Positions 23,435-33,047 of a stretch of DNA of 35,024 bases are shown piece after piece. Under the pieces are notes generated by a model. It was not told the origin of the DNA, ran no database searches, and saw only the letters and a list, made by a program, of their open reading frames with translations. Made by a program: the position numbers and the translations under genes. The first letter of the stretch is position 1, and every line of letters starts with the position of its first letter. Source of the DNA: an uncultured Desulfuromonadales bacterium (GTDB lineage Bacteria > Desulfobacterota > Desulfuromonadia > Desulfuromonadales > Geopsychrobacteraceae); NCBI GenBank assembly GCA_945787335.1, contig CALZHR010000099.1:1-35024 (forward strand). The letters run 5' to 3'.

Positions 23435-24607
23435 TCAGCTGCTCTGAAGTTTTTTTTTAAGCGTCTGAAACAGCATGCTGCCGGCGGCCGACGACCCGGG
23501 GAATTCGTAATCGACCAGCATGAAGTCGAGGCTGTCGAGCTCATCGACCTCTTCCAGCTCGGCCTGCTCGGGAAGCTTCTGCAGCAGTTTCGCCAACGCC
23601 GCGTCGAGCGTTTCACGGGCCGCGGCCGGGCTGAGCAGGCTGCCCCCCGGCAGCCGGTGCGGCAGCACGAAGCAGGCCGCTTCGCTGATCTCGGCGACTC
23701 CGACCGTTGGCTTTTCCAGCAACGCCGCCAGCGCCCGGGCAGTCTTCAGCAGGGCGAGGTCGGCGCGATGCCCCTGCACCTGCAGTTCGACGGCCAGCTT
23801 GACCGCCAGTTCCAGGGAGGCTTCAGAAACCTTTACCTGCGCCAACCGCTGGCGAGCCGCTGCCACCTGCGTTGCCAGGAACCTCTCTTCAACCTGCCAG
23901 CGTTCGGCGAAACCCTGCGGGTCATGCTCGTAGGCAAGATGTTCGCGGACCAGTTCGCGCCGCTGCGTTAGGTCAACCAGCCCCTCGACGTTGACCAGCA
24001 GGCCGAAGCGGTCGAGAAACTGCGGCCGCAGCTCCCCCTCCTCCGGGTTCATGGTGCCGATCAGCATGAAGCGCGCCGGGTGAACGATGCACAGCCCTTC
24101 CCGCTCGACCCGGTTGAACCCCGAGGCGGCGGCATCGAGCAGCAGGTCGACCAGATGATCCTCCAGCAGGTTGACCTCGTCGACGTAGAGGATGCCGCGA
24201 TTAGCCGCAGCCAGCAGGCCCGGCTCGAAGCGGCGCTGGCCGGTCTGCAGGGCATGCTCGAGCTGGATGGTCCCGACCACCCGGTCTTCGGTCGCCGACA
24301 ACGGCAGCTCGACCACCGGCATCTGCAGCTGTTCCGCCGGCAGGGTTTCGCCGCCAGCAAAGCGTTCGCGGCAGCCGTCGTGCATCAGCTCCGGCTCAGC
24401 GGCCGGGCAATGGTAGGGGCAGCCCGCGACGACCGCAATCGGCGGCAGCAGCGCCGCCAGGGCCCGCGCGGCGGTCGACTTGCCGGTCCCTTTCTGGCCG
24501 CGGATCAGCACCCCGCCGATCGACGGGTCGACGGCGTTTAGCAGCAGGGCGGTCTTCATGCCCTCCTGGCCGATAATCGCACTGAACGGGTAGGGGCTGG
24601 TCTGCAT
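23435..24607 (-). CDS. ChlI-like AAA+ chelatase ATPase
   Basis: A 390-residue AAA+ protein of the Mg-chelatase subunit I family. The P-loop is [14 protein letters not shown] (about 37-50), the Walker B is [21 protein letters not shown] (quoted part: [10 protein letters not shown]), and sensor 1 is [22 protein letters not shown] (quoted part: GTMNPEEG). Cysteines in GCPYHCPA are also seen in the family. In phototrophs it powers Mg insertion into protoporphyrin. Here there is no ChlH and no other chlorophyll gene, so it probably works with the VWA protein and a CobN-type subunit encoded elsewhere in cobalamin synthesis. This is inference. Its gene precedes the VWA gene by 47 bases or overlaps it. 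Confidence 0.9.
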   Translation of the reverse strand: MQTSPYPFSAIIGQEGMKTALLLNAVDPSIGGVLIRGQKGTGKSTAARALAALLPPIAVVAGCPYHCPAAEPELMHDGCRERFAGGETLPAEQLQMPVVELPLSATEDRVVGTIQLEHALQTGQRRFEPGLLAAANRGILYVDEVNLLEDHLVDLLLDAAASGFNRVEREGLCIVHPARFMLIGTMNPEEGELRPQFLDRFGLLVNVEGLVDLTQRRELVREHLAYEHDPQGFAERWQVEERFLATQVAAARQRLAQVKVSEASLELAVKLAVELQVQGHRADLALLKTARALAALLEKPTVGVAEISEAACFVLPHRLPGGSLLSPAAARETLDAALAKLLQKLPEQAELEEVDELDSLDFMLVDYEFPGSSAAGSMLFQTLKKKLQSS

Positions 24608-24701
24608 CGAATATCCCGGTTAAATAATCGAGGTTACTCTGCTTTTCTACCTCAGAAGGTTCGACCAACGCAAGCGGGGAAAAACCAGTCTGAGGCCGCG
24701 C

Positions 24702-25706
24702 TCAATTGGCCAACTCGCTGACCAGCGCCACCACCCCTTCGACCACCTGGGCGAACTCGGGATAGCTCAGCTGCTCCGGTCGGTCTTCAGCGCGGTGATA
24801 ATGGGGATAGCGGTAGGGCGCGGTGTCGGTGAGCATCAATGCCGGGTAGCCTTCCTGCCAGAACGACCAGTGATCGGACCAGTCGACTCCGGGCAGCGCG
24901 GCCGGACCGGCCAGTCCTTCGGCGGGAAAGGCGCTGTGGCGCCGGAAGCTGGCCAGACTGCGGCGCAACAGCCGGGCCGAGGAGAAATTGGTCACGAAGG
25001 CGATGAAATTGCCGCGGTAGGGGTAGAAAAACCCCATTGCCGGTAGCGGAAAGTGCTGGCTCAAGGGGGCGCGGCTGTAATAGCCGAGGGTCTCCAGGCA
25101 GAGCATGGCGACAATTTTTTCCCCGCGCTGTGCAGCCTGTCGGGCATAGACGCGGCTGCCCATCTGCTCGGTCTTGAAAAAGGGCGGCTCCTCGCAGGTG
25201 AAGGCGACCAGCCGCAGGGTGCGCTGCTGTGGCTGGCCGGCGAACTGCTCGGCCAGTTCGAGCAGCGCCGCCACGCCCGAGGCGTTGTCGTTGGCGCCCG
25301 GGGTGCCGACCACCGAATCGTAATGGGCACCGATCAGCAGGATCTCCTCAGGCCGTGCGCTGCCGCGGATTTCAGCCTGCAGGTTCACCACCCGCTTCCC
25401 CTCCACCAGGTAGTACTGTTTCTCCACCCGGTAGCCTAGGGCGGCAAAGCGCTCTGCAATGTAATCCGCCGCTGCTTGCAAAGCAGCGTAGCGCCAGATG
25501 TTCCGTTCGCCGATCTCACCGGCCAGCCGCTCGACATGTCCGCGCAGCCGCACGGCCAGCTGCGCCTGCGCTGCGGTCGAGGGCTGCTGCGGAGCATTCT
25601 CGTGGCTGCGCCGCTGCCAGTAAACCCAGCCGCAGGCCAGTACTGCGATGCTGCAAACCACAACCAAAACCGTCATCCGTCGCGTCGCTCTCCCATACAT
25701 GATCAT
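24702..25706 (-). CDS. Membrane-anchored M28-family zinc peptidase
   Basis: A 334-residue protein with a single N-terminal membrane anchor (about 11-30, MTVLVVVCSIAVLACGWVYW) after a basic RATRR stretch, so the body should be periplasmic. The M28 di-zinc site is visible: H128 (LIGAHYDS), D140 (PGANDNASG), E172-E173 (FTCEEPPFF), an acidic residue in LETLGYY and a final His in the PHYHRAED segment. The family are aminopeptidases with a co-catalytic zinc pair. The start could be the ATG at 25706 or the one two codons later. Next to the chelatase genes but with a 94-base gap; no link is obvious. Confidence 0.88.
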   Translation of the reverse strand: MIMYGRATRRMTVLVVVCSIAVLACGWVYWQRRSHENAPQQPSTAAQAQLAVRLRGHVERLAGEIGERNIWRYAALQAAADYIAERFAALGYRVEKQYYLVEGKRVVNLQAEIRGSARPEEILLIGAHYDSVVGTPGANDNASGVAALLELAEQFAGQPQQRTLRLVAFTCEEPPFFKTEQMGSRVYARQAAQRGEKIVAMLCLETLGYYSRAPLSQHFPLPAMGFFYPYRGNFIAFVTNFSSARLLRRSLASFRRHSAFPAEGLAGPAALPGVDWSDHWSFWQEGYPALMLTDTAPYRYPHYHRAEDRPEQLSYPEFAQVVEGVVALVSELAN

Positions 25707-25848
25707 TCCATTTTAGCCGAACCCGACAACAATGCCGAGCTGATGACCGGTTGAATCGCAGCAGGCATCGATTTCCCAAAGGTGGCAGCTTGCTTTTTGA
25801 CCGGGACTGACATAAGTTACAAACAATAATTTTCATGAGGAGGGAGTT

Positions 25849-26247
25849 ATGATTCATCCAAATGTAAAGTCAGCAGCAACCTTTGTCGTAGTTTTCTTTT
25901 CCGCGCTGAGCCTGCCCCTTGGCCCCACGTCTGCGCACGCCGGCGAAGCTGACGTTTTGAAAGTCGAGGTCAGCAAGCTGAGCGCCGGCAGCTACCTCTT
26001 CGAAGTCACCCTGACCCACAAGGATGAAGGCTGGGAGCACTACGCCGATAAATGGGAGGTGTTCGGCCCGGACGGCAAGGCGTTCGGCACCCGCACTCTC
26101 TACCATCCACATGTCTACGAGCAACCCTTCACCCGCAGTCTCTCTGGAGTGAAGATCCCCGCAGGAACCAGCAGTGTCAGCGTCCGCGGCCACGATTCGG
26201 TGCACGGATTCGGTGGCAAGACAATCAGCGTCGCGTTGCCGCAATAA
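25849..26247 (+). CDS. Secreted protein with conserved His pattern, unknown function
   Basis: A 132-residue protein with an excellent SD (GAGGAGGGAG) and a signal peptide ending AHA before GEADV (about residue 31). The mature part is about 100 residues, probably beta-rich, with a run of histidines and aromatics: GWEHYADKWEVF, YHPHVYEQPFTRSL and VRGHDSVHGFGG. I recall similar short secreted proteins in several proteobacteria but know no tested function. The histidines could bind a metal such as copper; this is inference. It is followed 12 bases later by a cupin gene with its own strong SD, so the two form an operon. Confidence 0.78.
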   Translation: MIHPNVKSAATFVVVFFSALSLPLGPTSAHAGEADVLKVEVSKLSAGSYLFEVTLTHKDEGWEHYADKWEVFGPDGKAFGTRTLYHPHVYEQPFTRSLSGVKIPAGTSSVSVRGHDSVHGFGGKTISVALPQ

Positions 26248-26259
26248 AGGAGCCGCCAG

Positions 26260-26619
26260 ATGGAGATCGTCGATCTGCGAGAAAAGTTCTCGTTGTTTCA
26301 GGATTACTGGCAGCCGAAGGTTGTCGGCGAGCTGAACGGTCAGCAGGTCAAACTGGCCAAGCTCAAAGGTGAATTCATCTGGCATCAGCATGAACAGGAA
26401 GATGAACTGTTCATGGTGATCAAGGGGGAGTTGACGATCAGGCTGCGCGATGATGACGTCGACCTGCGTGAAGGGCAGTTCTTTATCATCCCCCGCGGCG
26501 TCGAACACCTGCCGGTCGCCGCCGAAGAGTGCCAGGTGCTGCTCTTCGAGCCGCAAACGGTCCTCAACACCGGCAACCTGGTCAACGAACGGACGGTCGA
26601 AAAACCGGAAAAACTTTAG
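26260..26619 (+). CDS. Small cupin-domain protein
   Basis: A 119-residue single cupin. Motif 1 is GEFIWHQHEQEDELFMVIKG, supplying His42, His44 and an acidic ligand, and motif 2 is GQFFIIPRGVEHLPVA, giving the last His. These are the usual metal ligands of the barrel. No signal peptide, so it is cytoplasmic. Single cupins of this size range from dioxygenase-like enzymes to ligand-binding proteins; no substrate can be assigned. It is probably co-expressed with the secreted protein 12 bases upstream and ends only 24 bases before the convergent surface-antigen gene. Confidence 0.88.
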   Translation: MEIVDLREKFSLFQDYWQPKVVGELNGQQVKLAKLKGEFIWHQHEQEDELFMVIKGELTIRLRDDDVDLREGQFFIIPRGVEHLPVAAEECQVLLFEPQTVLNTGNLVNERTVEKPEKL

Positions 26620-26643
26620 TCTCCGCCGGCTGTCGGCCGGTCC

Positions 26644-27237
26644 TCAGCGATGACGGCCACGGTGGCCAAACCCCCAGCTCCGATGGTGTTTGCCGGCATG
26701 GCCTCGATGCCCGTAGTGCCTATTGTGTCCATGCCCGCGGTAGTGGTGCCCGCGATGTTTGACATAGCCAAAACTGAATGAGAGATAGCTGGGATAGAAG
26801 CGCACGGGATAGTAGGCCGGCCGGTAGCGCGGCTCATAAACCTTGACCCGCGTCACCTGTCTCGGCTGCTGCGACAGCTGACGCAGGTTGGCCGGATTGA
26901 CGATCTGCCAGCTACCGTCCGGCTGCCGGCAAGCGGTGCCGTAACCACGTTCCTGCCGATCGGCAATGATGATCGTCTGCTGAAATTCCCGGCAATAAAC
27001 GCCGCTTGTTGTCTGAAAGGTTCTGACCGGTTCGGTCAGCCCGGAGGTGTTGTTATCGGGGTTACGCCAGCGCGTTGCGGTGCCGGAACGGTTATGCTCA
27101 AGCGCATCCTGGAAGCTGCTGGCGGCCGCCACCTCGTCCGCTCGATCAAGGGAAACACCATAAATCTGCGCATCTGCCGTACTCAAGCCGAGCCCCAATA
27201 CGAGGCTGACGATCAGGATCGTTCTGCACCACGTCAT
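26644..27237 (-). CDS. Surface-antigen-like secreted protein with His-rich tail
   Basis: A 197-residue exported protein. Residues 1-23 are a signal peptide (LIVSLVLGLGLSTADA). The middle (about 45-115) matches the 17-kDa/surface-antigen type domain: RWRNPDNNTSG, GVYCREFQQTI and YGTACRQPDGSWQIV, with two conserved Cys that could pair. The tail (about 155-197) is packed with His, Gly and Arg, in repeats such as GHHYRGHGHNRHYGHRGH, suggesting nickel, zinc or copper binding or a sticky surface. The start at 27237 is set by GGGAGGT just upstream; the longer frame lacks a site. A 19-bp palindrome lies immediately before the SD. No partner visible. Confidence 0.82.
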   Translation of the reverse strand: MTWCRTILIVSLVLGLGLSTADAQIYGVSLDRADEVAAASSFQDALEHNRSGTATRWRNPDNNTSGLTEPVRTFQTTSGVYCREFQQTIIIADRQERGYGTACRQPDGSWQIVNPANLRQLSQQPRQVTRVKVYEPRYRPAYYPVRFYPSYLSFSFGYVKHRGHHYRGHGHNRHYGHRGHAGKHHRSWGFGHRGRHR

Positions 27238-27247
27238 CGCGACCTCC

Positions 27248-27266
27248 CTGAACAGTTGCTGTTCAG
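27248..27266. promoter_or_regulatory. 19-bp palindrome before the His-rich protein gene
   Basis: A perfect inverted repeat of 8-base arms (CTGAACAG / CTGTTCAG) around TTG lies 11 bases upstream of the start codon, touching the SD. It could be an operator or, in RNA, a hairpin hiding the ribosome-binding site. Confidence 0.5.
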
Positions 27267-27437
27267 TAACGACCCGGCCGTTGCGCTGTTTCAACGCTAG
27301 AGCCCGGAATGCGCCCCGCAAGAGGAAAAGGAGGTGCCCGGGAACGCAAACCGCCTGACCGGGCCTGGGTGTTTACATTTACAGTATATCAGAGTGAGGG
27401 AATCGCCGTTTGCGGCAATGGATTGGCGGCAACAGCG

Positions 27438-27668
27438 CTATAAGATTTTCTTCGGTGCGCAGACCAAATCCGCCTGCTCCGCCGGCCGGCCGCAGTTACT
27501 GCATTCAAACTCGAACCTTTTGATCTCTTTGCCGCACATCTTGCCGGTTTTATAGTCGACCGGCTGACCGCAGTAATCGCCGCGGTTCTCCAGTTTTTCC
27601 GGCTGGCACAGGTGCCCTTTGGTTTCCGTCACCATGCCGCAGGTTGTACATTCGTAAAGGTCTTTCAT
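27438..27668 (-). CDS. Small zinc-ribbon protein
   Basis: A 76-residue protein with many cysteines: YECTTCGMVT near the start, later single Cys in HLCQPEK, DYCGQPV and KMCGKEI, then FECSNCGRPA and LVCAPKK. Two C-x2-C pairs and the extra cysteines suggest two zinc ribbons or rubredoxin-like knuckles. No other domain. The start ATG at 27668 has AGGAG upstream; a longer frame lacks one. Function unknown; proteins of this kind may act as metal carriers or nucleic-acid binders. It lies between the His-rich secreted protein and the hybrid kinase on the same strand. Confidence 0.8.
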   Translation of the reverse strand: MKDLYECTTCGMVTETKGHLCQPEKLENRGDYCGQPVDYKTGKMCGKEIKRFEFECSNCGRPAEQADLVCAPKKIL

Positions 27669-27701
27669 CGGCCGTCTCCTCTGCCAAAGACAATCCATCA
27701 C

Positions 27702-27725
27702 CTTCATCATCGGCCCGTGATGAAG
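27702..27725. other. Inverted repeat between zinc-ribbon and kinase genes
   Basis: A perfect 8-bp inverted repeat (CTTCATCA / TGATGAAG) with an 8-base GC-rich centre sits in the 122-base gap. It has no T-run, so it could be an operator for the zinc-ribbon gene rather than a terminator. Confidence 0.4.
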
Positions 27726-27790
27726 ATCAGGTCAAGTCGTGGCGGGCTTTTCCTGCTGGTTCCCCGCAGGCGCGACCGTTTACTTTCTCT

Positions 27791-30223
27791 TTATGCTTCG
27801 ACGTTGGTGTCTGAGGAATCGAGGGCCGCGCGCAGCTTGATCGCCAGTTCGCGGGGTCGGATCGGCTTGTTGATAATATCGAGAGCCGCCTGTTCGGCCT
27901 GCTCGATGCTGGCCTCCTCGGCGTAACCCGACATCAACAGGATCGCCGACTGCGGATAAAGCTCTTTAAACCTCTGCGCCAGGGCGACGCCCCCCAGACG
28001 GGGCATGGCGATATCGGACAGCAGCAGATCGAACCGCTCCCCGCTGCTTTCCAGCCGTTCCAACGCCTGCGCGCCATCCGCCGCCAGCGTGACCCGATAA
28101 CCGAGGTTTTCCAGGAACCCCTGGATCAGGGTGCGGATGTTCGCTTCATCGTCTACCACCAGCACCGCCTCTTCGCCGCCTGGCAGCGGCTTGCTCGGAT
28201 CGAGATCTGCCCGGGAGGAGTGCGCCAAACAGCCGGGCAGATGTATCGAAAAGGTCGTGCCCTGGTCCGGCTCGCTCTCGATCTCAATCCTCCCTTTGAG
28301 CTGTTTTACGATATTGAACACCGTTGACAGCCCCATCCCGGTCCCCTTGCCGGGGGGTTTGGTGGTAAAGAACGGCTCAAACAGCCGCTCCCTGATCTCG
28401 GCGGGAATCCCTTCGCCGCTATCGGCAACCTGGATCAGCACCCCGGGCTCAGCCATCTCCTCAGCAGACGACTCTCCACAAACGCTCACCCGCAGCTGCC
28501 CTCCCGAGGGCATGGCATCGCGGGCATTGACGACCAGGTTAAGGATGATCTGCTCGATCTGGCTGGGATCGGCATAGATATTCGGCACGTCCGCGTCGAT
28601 CTGCACCTCGACCTCCACGGCATCGCCGATCAGGCTTTGCGCGAGGGTCATGATGCCGCGCACGGTGTCGTCAAGGCTCAGCACCTGTGGTTCGACCACC
28701 TGCTGGCGGGAGAAGGCGAGCAACTGCCGGGTGAAGGCGGCGCCCTTCTCAGCCGCAGAGCTGATCGCCTCGAGACGCTTTCTGGCCGCCTCGCGCAGGC
28801 CCGGCTCGGTTTTGAGCAGTTCGCTGTAGCCAAGGACAATGGTCAGAACGTTGTTGAAGTCATGAGCGACCCCGCCGGCCAGAAGGCCGACGCACTCCAG
28901 CTTCTGCGTTTGCACAAACTGCTGCGTCAGACGGCGGTTGTGCAGGCATAAGCCGACCCGCGACGCCACGGCCAGCAGCAGATTGACCTCTTTCTGCAGC
29001 AGCGCCTGCCCGGCGCCACGGCGAAGCACGGCAAAGGTGCCGAGCGACCTGCCGCCATGCTGGATCGGGCAGCAGACCATGGCAGCCCGGCCAAAGATCT
29101 GCTCGGCGGCAGCAGCCCCCTGCGCAGCTGGTGCGGCGGTCTCATTCAGAACAATCGCGCGGCCGGTCTGAAAGGCCTCGAGCCAGGGCGCTCCTGCACC
29201 GCTCGCTGCTTCCCCCTGCAGAAGAGCCCGTTTTTCAATCTTCGAAAGCCCATAGCTCACCGGACAGGCTGGCGCGCCGTTCAGCAGGTCGCCAACCAGC
29301 ACAAAACCACTGTCAAAACCGAGATTTTCGTGAAGAATGGCAAACAGGGCCGCAGGAAGCTCTTCGCTGGCCCCGGCAACTCCCATGAGCTGACCGATCT
29401 CATTCAGCACCCGCGCATGATCATAATCGCGCTGGATCGCTTCCACGGACTCGCCGGACGATTCACGAATTCTCTCAAGGGCCTGAGACAGCACCCGCGA
29501 TTGCTGCGCCGCTTCGGCCCAGCCGATCCCCAGAAGCAGGCCGAGGACAACACTCAGCGCCAGCGGGAACGAGCCCGCCGGCCCGCTCAGCAGAACCAGC
29601 GCCAGAATCGCCAGCGCCAGCGGCGGGAAAATATAATATTTGATTGCCCGCAGCCATTGCGCAGCGCCCTTCTTCCAGGAAATCAGGTAGCGGCAGCAGG
29701 TCCCACCTGCAAACATGCATTCTGGATGCTCCACCGTATATCCCGGCAGCTGAAACAATTGGCAAAGCCCCTCTGAATAGCCTTTCCGGTTTTCACACTG
29801 ATAGGCTTGCTCCTGAACTCCCGGTTTGGTGACGACGGTCACTTCGACGGTCTGCGCGTCGATGGTCCTGGCCCGGTAGAACGCCGAGCGGGATAACTGA
29901 GCGGACCATTTTTCCAGCAGCGAAAAAGCTTTATGCGGACCGGCAAAGGCGACTAGTTGCGAGCTCATCAGTCCCAAGCCTTTCCGGGAGACAGCGAAAA
30001 GTCCAGCTTCGAAAGCAATATTCTGATTATCGGTCAATTCAACGGTTTTGGCATAAAAGCGATTGGCCTGTTGCTGGGTAAACCAATGCCCTTCATCATC
30101 GATCTGGTGGGTTTCGATCCCGGCATGAGCAAGCAGCGCGCCGCGGTCGACAGCAGGATGGCGCTGCTGCAGGTACTTCAGATAGGCCCTGAGAGTTCTG
30201 CTGTTGTAGATTTGGTCATCCAT
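27791..30223 (-). CDS. Hybrid sensor histidine kinase/response regulator
   Basis: An 810-residue hybrid kinase. Residues 1-190 are a soluble sensory region that ends in a V4R-like pattern ([34 protein letters not shown]). Two membrane helices lie at about 193-236, a short coiled coil to 270, a GAF-type domain at about 275-430, and HisKA with H454 ([12 protein letters not shown]). The HATPase part has the N-box near N562-N566 and G-boxes DSGEGIP and GKGTGMGLS; a receiver domain at 685-800 has D691, D692, phosphoacceptor D737 and K786. The start at ATG 30223 is preferred, with AAGGG upstream; the frame is open 36 codons further but without an SD. No cognate DNA-binding partner is nearby. Signal unknown. 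Confidence 0.92.
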   Translation of the reverse strand: MDDQIYNSRTLRAYLKYLQQRHPAVDRGALLAHAGIETHQIDDEGHWFTQQQANRFYAKTVELTDNQNIAFEAGLFAVSRKGLGLMSSQLVAFAGPHKAFSLLEKWSAQLSRSAFYRARTIDAQTVEVTVVTKPGVQEQAYQCENRKGYSEGLCQLFQLPGYTVEHPECMFAGGTCCRYLISWKKGAAQWLRAIKYYIFPPLALAILALVLLSGPAGSFPLALSVVLGLLLGIGWAEAAQQSRVLSQALERIRESSGESVEAIQRDYDHARVLNEIGQLMGVAGASEELPAALFAILHENLGFDSGFVLVGDLLNGAPACPVSYGLSKIEKRALLQGEAASGAGAPWLEAFQTGRAIVLNETAAPAAQGAAAAEQIFGRAAMVCCPIQHGGRSLGTFAVLRRGAGQALLQKEVNLLLAVASRVGLCLHNRRLTQQFVQTQKLECVGLLAGGVAHDFNNVLTIVLGYSELLKTEPGLREAARKRLEAISSAAEKGAAFTRQLLAFSRQQVVEPQVLSLDDTVRGIMTLAQSLIGDAVEVEVQIDADVPNIYADPSQIEQIILNLVVNARDAMPSGGQLRVSVCGESSAEEMAEPGVLIQVADSGEGIPAEIRERLFEPFFTTKPPGKGTGMGLSTVFNIVKQLKGRIEIESEPDQGTTFSIHLPGCLAHSSRADLDPSKPLPGGEEAVLVVDDEANIRTLIQGFLENLGYRVTLAADGAQALERLESSGERFDLLLSDIAMPRLGGVALAQRFKELYPQSAILLMSGYAEEASIEQAEQAALDIINKPIRPRELAIKLRAALDSSDTNVEA

Positions 30224-30388
30224 GGTGCGGTTGCCCTTATAAGAATCGCCGGCAACAAGCGAATCGCAGCCCCCGTCCGATCGGCCCCTTGCCCCCTCTA
30301 CGTTAAAGATTACAGCATTTTTTACACTCATGGATTGACTTGTCGGTTGTTAGGCATCTTTTCTTAAGAACATCCCACAATATCAACG

Positions 30389-30419
30389 AAAAAAGCCACG
30401 AACACAAGGCTCGTGGCTT
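30389..30419 (-). terminator. Intrinsic terminator after ssb
   Basis: A perfect 9-bp stem (AAGCCACGA / TCGTGGCTT) with a 9-base loop is followed on the minus strand by a run of six T. It lies 31 bases past the ssb stop. Confidence 0.88.
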
Positions 30420-30449
30420 AAATCTTCATCAAGCTATAACAACAAGAAA

Positions 30450-30953
30450 TCAAAACGGAATTTCGTCATCCGGGTTAAACGCCGGTTCATTGAAGCCGCC
30501 ACCTTTCTGCTGGCCGCCACCTTGACCGCCCTGGTTGGAACCCTGGCCGCCTTGCGGCTGTCCGCCGGCATAACCACCGCCGGCCTGCTGCCCCCCAGCG
30601 TAGCCGCCACCGCCGCCCTGTTCGTCGCGGCTGCCGAGCATCTGCATCTGGTCGACGACGATTTCAGTAATATAGCGCTTGTTGCCATCGCGGTCGTCGT
30701 AGGTTCGGGTCTGGATCTTCCCCTCGATGTAAACCTGCTTCCCCTTATGCAGAAACTTGCCGCAGATCTCCGCCAGCTGCCGCCAGGCGACGATGTTGTG
30801 CCACTCGGTCTTTTCCTGCCGGTTACCGTCACGATCCTTGTAGCGTTCGGTGGTCGCCAGTGAAAAGGTCGCGACCGCCGTTCCGGACGGGGTGTAGCGC
30901 AGCTCGGGATCCTTGCCCAGGTTACCGACGAGTATAACTTTGTTTACCGACAT
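30450..30953 (-). CDS. ssb: Single-stranded DNA-binding protein
   Basis: A 167-residue SSB. The OB fold (1-105) starts [19 protein letters not shown] and contains [21 protein letters not shown], typical of bacterial SSB. A Gly/Gln-rich linker (about 112-155, GGGYAGGQQ-type repeats) leads to the acidic tip DDEIPF, which recruits replication and repair proteins. The start ATG at 30953 has AGGAGG upstream; the longer frame is rejected. It binds single-stranded DNA as a tetramer in replication, recombination and repair. Monocistronic, with its own terminator. Confidence 0.97.
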   Translation of the reverse strand: MSVNKVILVGNLGKDPELRYTPSGTAVATFSLATTERYKDRDGNRQEKTEWHNIVAWRQLAEICGKFLHKGKQVYIEGKIQTRTYDDRDGNKRYITEIVVDQMQMLGSRDEQGGGGGYAGGQQAGGGYAGGQPQGGQGSNQGGQGGGQQKGGGFNEPAFNPDDEIPF

Positions 30954-31372
30954 GCCTGCCTCCTGTATATGTCTGGGAAATGACAATTGTTATTTAAAAC
31001 GAATCCCAAAAAAATATTTACCCTGACTAAACACATATCCCTTTTACGAAAAGCCAGCTCAAAAGCATATGTTGGGGAATTATGATTCGACAGGAACCAA
31101 TTTGGGTTGTTGATTGTATATTTTCGAAGGAGGAACTTAAAGACAAATCAATCTAATGAAGGCTCTACGGCCTCATCTCATTCAGCGCACTGAGGTGTTT
31201 TTATGAAAAAGCGTCGAGATGCCACACTCCCGGCATTCGGAGGGAAAACTCGTATTTGCCAAGCCCATCAATGTCTAAGGCGATTTTGGGTTGTGCTGTA
31301 GAAACATTCTGTTGTTTTTGTTCCATTTGACTTCAGTTAACAGGCGACTCGGAGGTCTGGAGAGCACGCTTG
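30954..31372. other. Long intergenic region, no confident gene
   Basis: About 420 AT-rich bases lie between the ssb start and the chemotaxis receptor gene's stop. They hold the ssb upstream region and three tiny plus-strand frames linked by overlapping stop/start codons (31083-31157, 31156-31206, 31203-31301). I recognise no RNA family, terminator or gene in it. Confidence 0.5.
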
Positions 31373-33022
31373 CTACTGTTGCAGGTTAAGGCGCTGCAGC
31401 ATCTGATGCATCTGCTCGGCTTGGCTTGACAGTTCTCCGGCTGCCGCGGCACTTTCTTCGGCATTGGCGGTGTTCTGTTGAGTGACTGTATCGATTTGAG
31501 TAATCCCCTGATTGACCTTGGCAATCCTCTGTGCCTGTTCATTGCTGGCAGCGGCGATCTCACTGACGAGATCAGAGACCTTGGTGACGCCTCCGACGAT
31601 CTCCTGTAACGTCTCAGCAGTCTGGTTGGCAATGACGCTGCCATTTTCGGTTTTTTCCACCGAGCTTTCGATCAGCTCGGCTGTTTCTTCGGCGGCCTTG
31701 GCGCTGCGGGTGGCCAGGTTGCGCACCTCTTCAGCAACCACGGCAAAGCCTTTGCCGTGCTGTCCGGCGCGGGCAGCTTCGACAGCGGCGTTGAGCGCCA
31801 GCAGATTGGTCTGAAAAGCGATTTCGTCGATAGCCTGGATGATCTTGGAGATATTTTGACCGGCATGGTTGATATCTTCCATGGCCTCAACCATCGATTG
31901 CATCCGGTTGTTGCCCTGTTGAGCCGCCTGCTGCGCCTCGACGGAGAGCTGGTTGGCCTGATTGGCATTTTCAGCGTTGGTGGTCGTCTGGGCAGACAAC
32001 TCGTTCAACGTTGCAGAGATTCCCACAAGACTGCTGGCCTGCTCGGTGGCCCCCTGAGAGAGGGTCTGGCTGGAGCCGGAAATCTGGTGGGAGCGTTCGG
32101 CGACCTGTTCGCTTGCTTTACGAATTTCCCCCATAAAGTGATTCAAGGCACTATTGGTTTTAGCCAGCGGTTCGCGGATCAGTCCTTGCGCCGCAAAGGT
32201 GAAATCTCCTTTCGAGAGCTTGTTGAAGGCGGCCAGAATTTCATCCTGCAGATTGTCGGCAAATCTATCCAGGGCCTGGCCTAAACGTCCCAGCTCGTCG
32301 TCACGCTTTAACCGCAGTCGCGTGGCGAGGTTGCCACGTTCCATGTCGCTGAGCATCTGAACAATCTGTGCCAGGGGTCTGGTTAATGAGCGGGTGGTGA
32401 AAAGGGCAACAATTATCCCGAGACTCACCGCCCCGACCAGCATGTAAGTAATAGTCGTTCGGGCATTTTTAGCTGTGCTTGAGTTTGCCTTGGCTTTAAT
32501 ACCCGCTTGGGTGACTTCAAGTTCTTTGAGTTTTGTGATCGAATCATCAATGGCCTTTGCGACTGAAGCACCCTCACGCTTCATTAAAAAGAGAGCTTTT
32601 TTATGTCCCTCCTCGGACGTTGCCAGCTGGATAAGTTTTTCTCGAGCGGGCGTGTAGTTTTTCAAGGTGTTTTGCAGCACCTCAAATTCATCACGAACAG
32701 CCTGAGTTTTTAGTCTTCCCCGAAACTGAGAAAGAAGTGTTTCAATAGTCAGGTCAAGCTCTTTAATATATTCTATGTTTTTATTCTGAAGTTTTTTGTC
32801 GTTTCCATAGAGTACGATATCCCGTATGGAGATTCGCATTCTTTGATAAGCAGTTGAAACATCGGAAATTACAGATATTGGGACAGTATTAAATTCGTAA
32901 AGCTCCTGGTCTCGTTGATCCATAGTCTCCATATGCAGGATACTGGTTACACCGATTAAGACTGCAATCATGGCGACGAGAAAAAAACCGACCAACATTT
33001 TTACTTTGATGGAGAAAATCAA
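31373..33022 (-). CDS. Methyl-accepting chemotaxis protein
   Basis: A 549-residue transmembrane chemoreceptor. TM1 is at about 8-28 and a periplasmic four-helix-bundle type sensor spans about 30-190 ([20 protein letters not shown] onward). TM2 is at about 191-209, HAMP at about 210-262, and a long cytoplasmic coiled coil ends in the signalling tip with [20 protein letters not shown] and [14 protein letters not shown]. The periplasmic part has no heme or PAS motif. It ends in LNLQQ without a CheR-binding pentapeptide. The start is taken at a TTG (33022) because GGAG lies 8 bases upstream; the first ATG (codon 9) would cut into TM1. It is AT-richer than most neighbours and follows a cytochrome gene by 80 bases. 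Confidence 0.92.
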   Translation of the reverse strand: MIFSIKVKMLVGFFLVAMIAVLIGVTSILHMETMDQRDQELYEFNTVPISVISDVSTAYQRMRISIRDIVLYGNDKKLQNKNIEYIKELDLTIETLLSQFRGRLKTQAVRDEFEVLQNTLKNYTPAREKLIQLATSEEGHKKALFLMKREGASVAKAIDDSITKLKELEVTQAGIKAKANSSTAKNARTTITYMLVGAVSLGIIVALFTTRSLTRPLAQIVQMLSDMERGNLATRLRLKRDDELGRLGQALDRFADNLQDEILAAFNKLSKGDFTFAAQGLIREPLAKTNSALNHFMGEIRKASEQVAERSHQISGSSQTLSQGATEQASSLVGISATLNELSAQTTTNAENANQANQLSVEAQQAAQQGNNRMQSMVEAMEDINHAGQNISKIIQAIDEIAFQTNLLALNAAVEAARAGQHGKGFAVVAEEVRNLATRSAKAAEETAELIESSVEKTENGSVIANQTAETLQEIVGGVTKVSDLVSEIAAASNEQAQRIAKVNQGITQIDTVTQQNTANAEESAAAAGELSSQAEQMHQMLQRLNLQQ

Positions 33023-33047
33023 TGCCGTTGCTCCAGATATCAATGAA

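Noticed and set aside
30584-30720. Gly/Gln-rich repetitive codons as a possible DNA repeat element
   Set aside because: They encode the flexible linker of SSB, which is normal for that protein.
31021-31320. Possible riboswitch or small RNA in the long intergenic region
   Set aside because: I looked for c-di-GMP, cobalamin, FMN and T-box-like cores and for a terminator hairpin and found none convincing.
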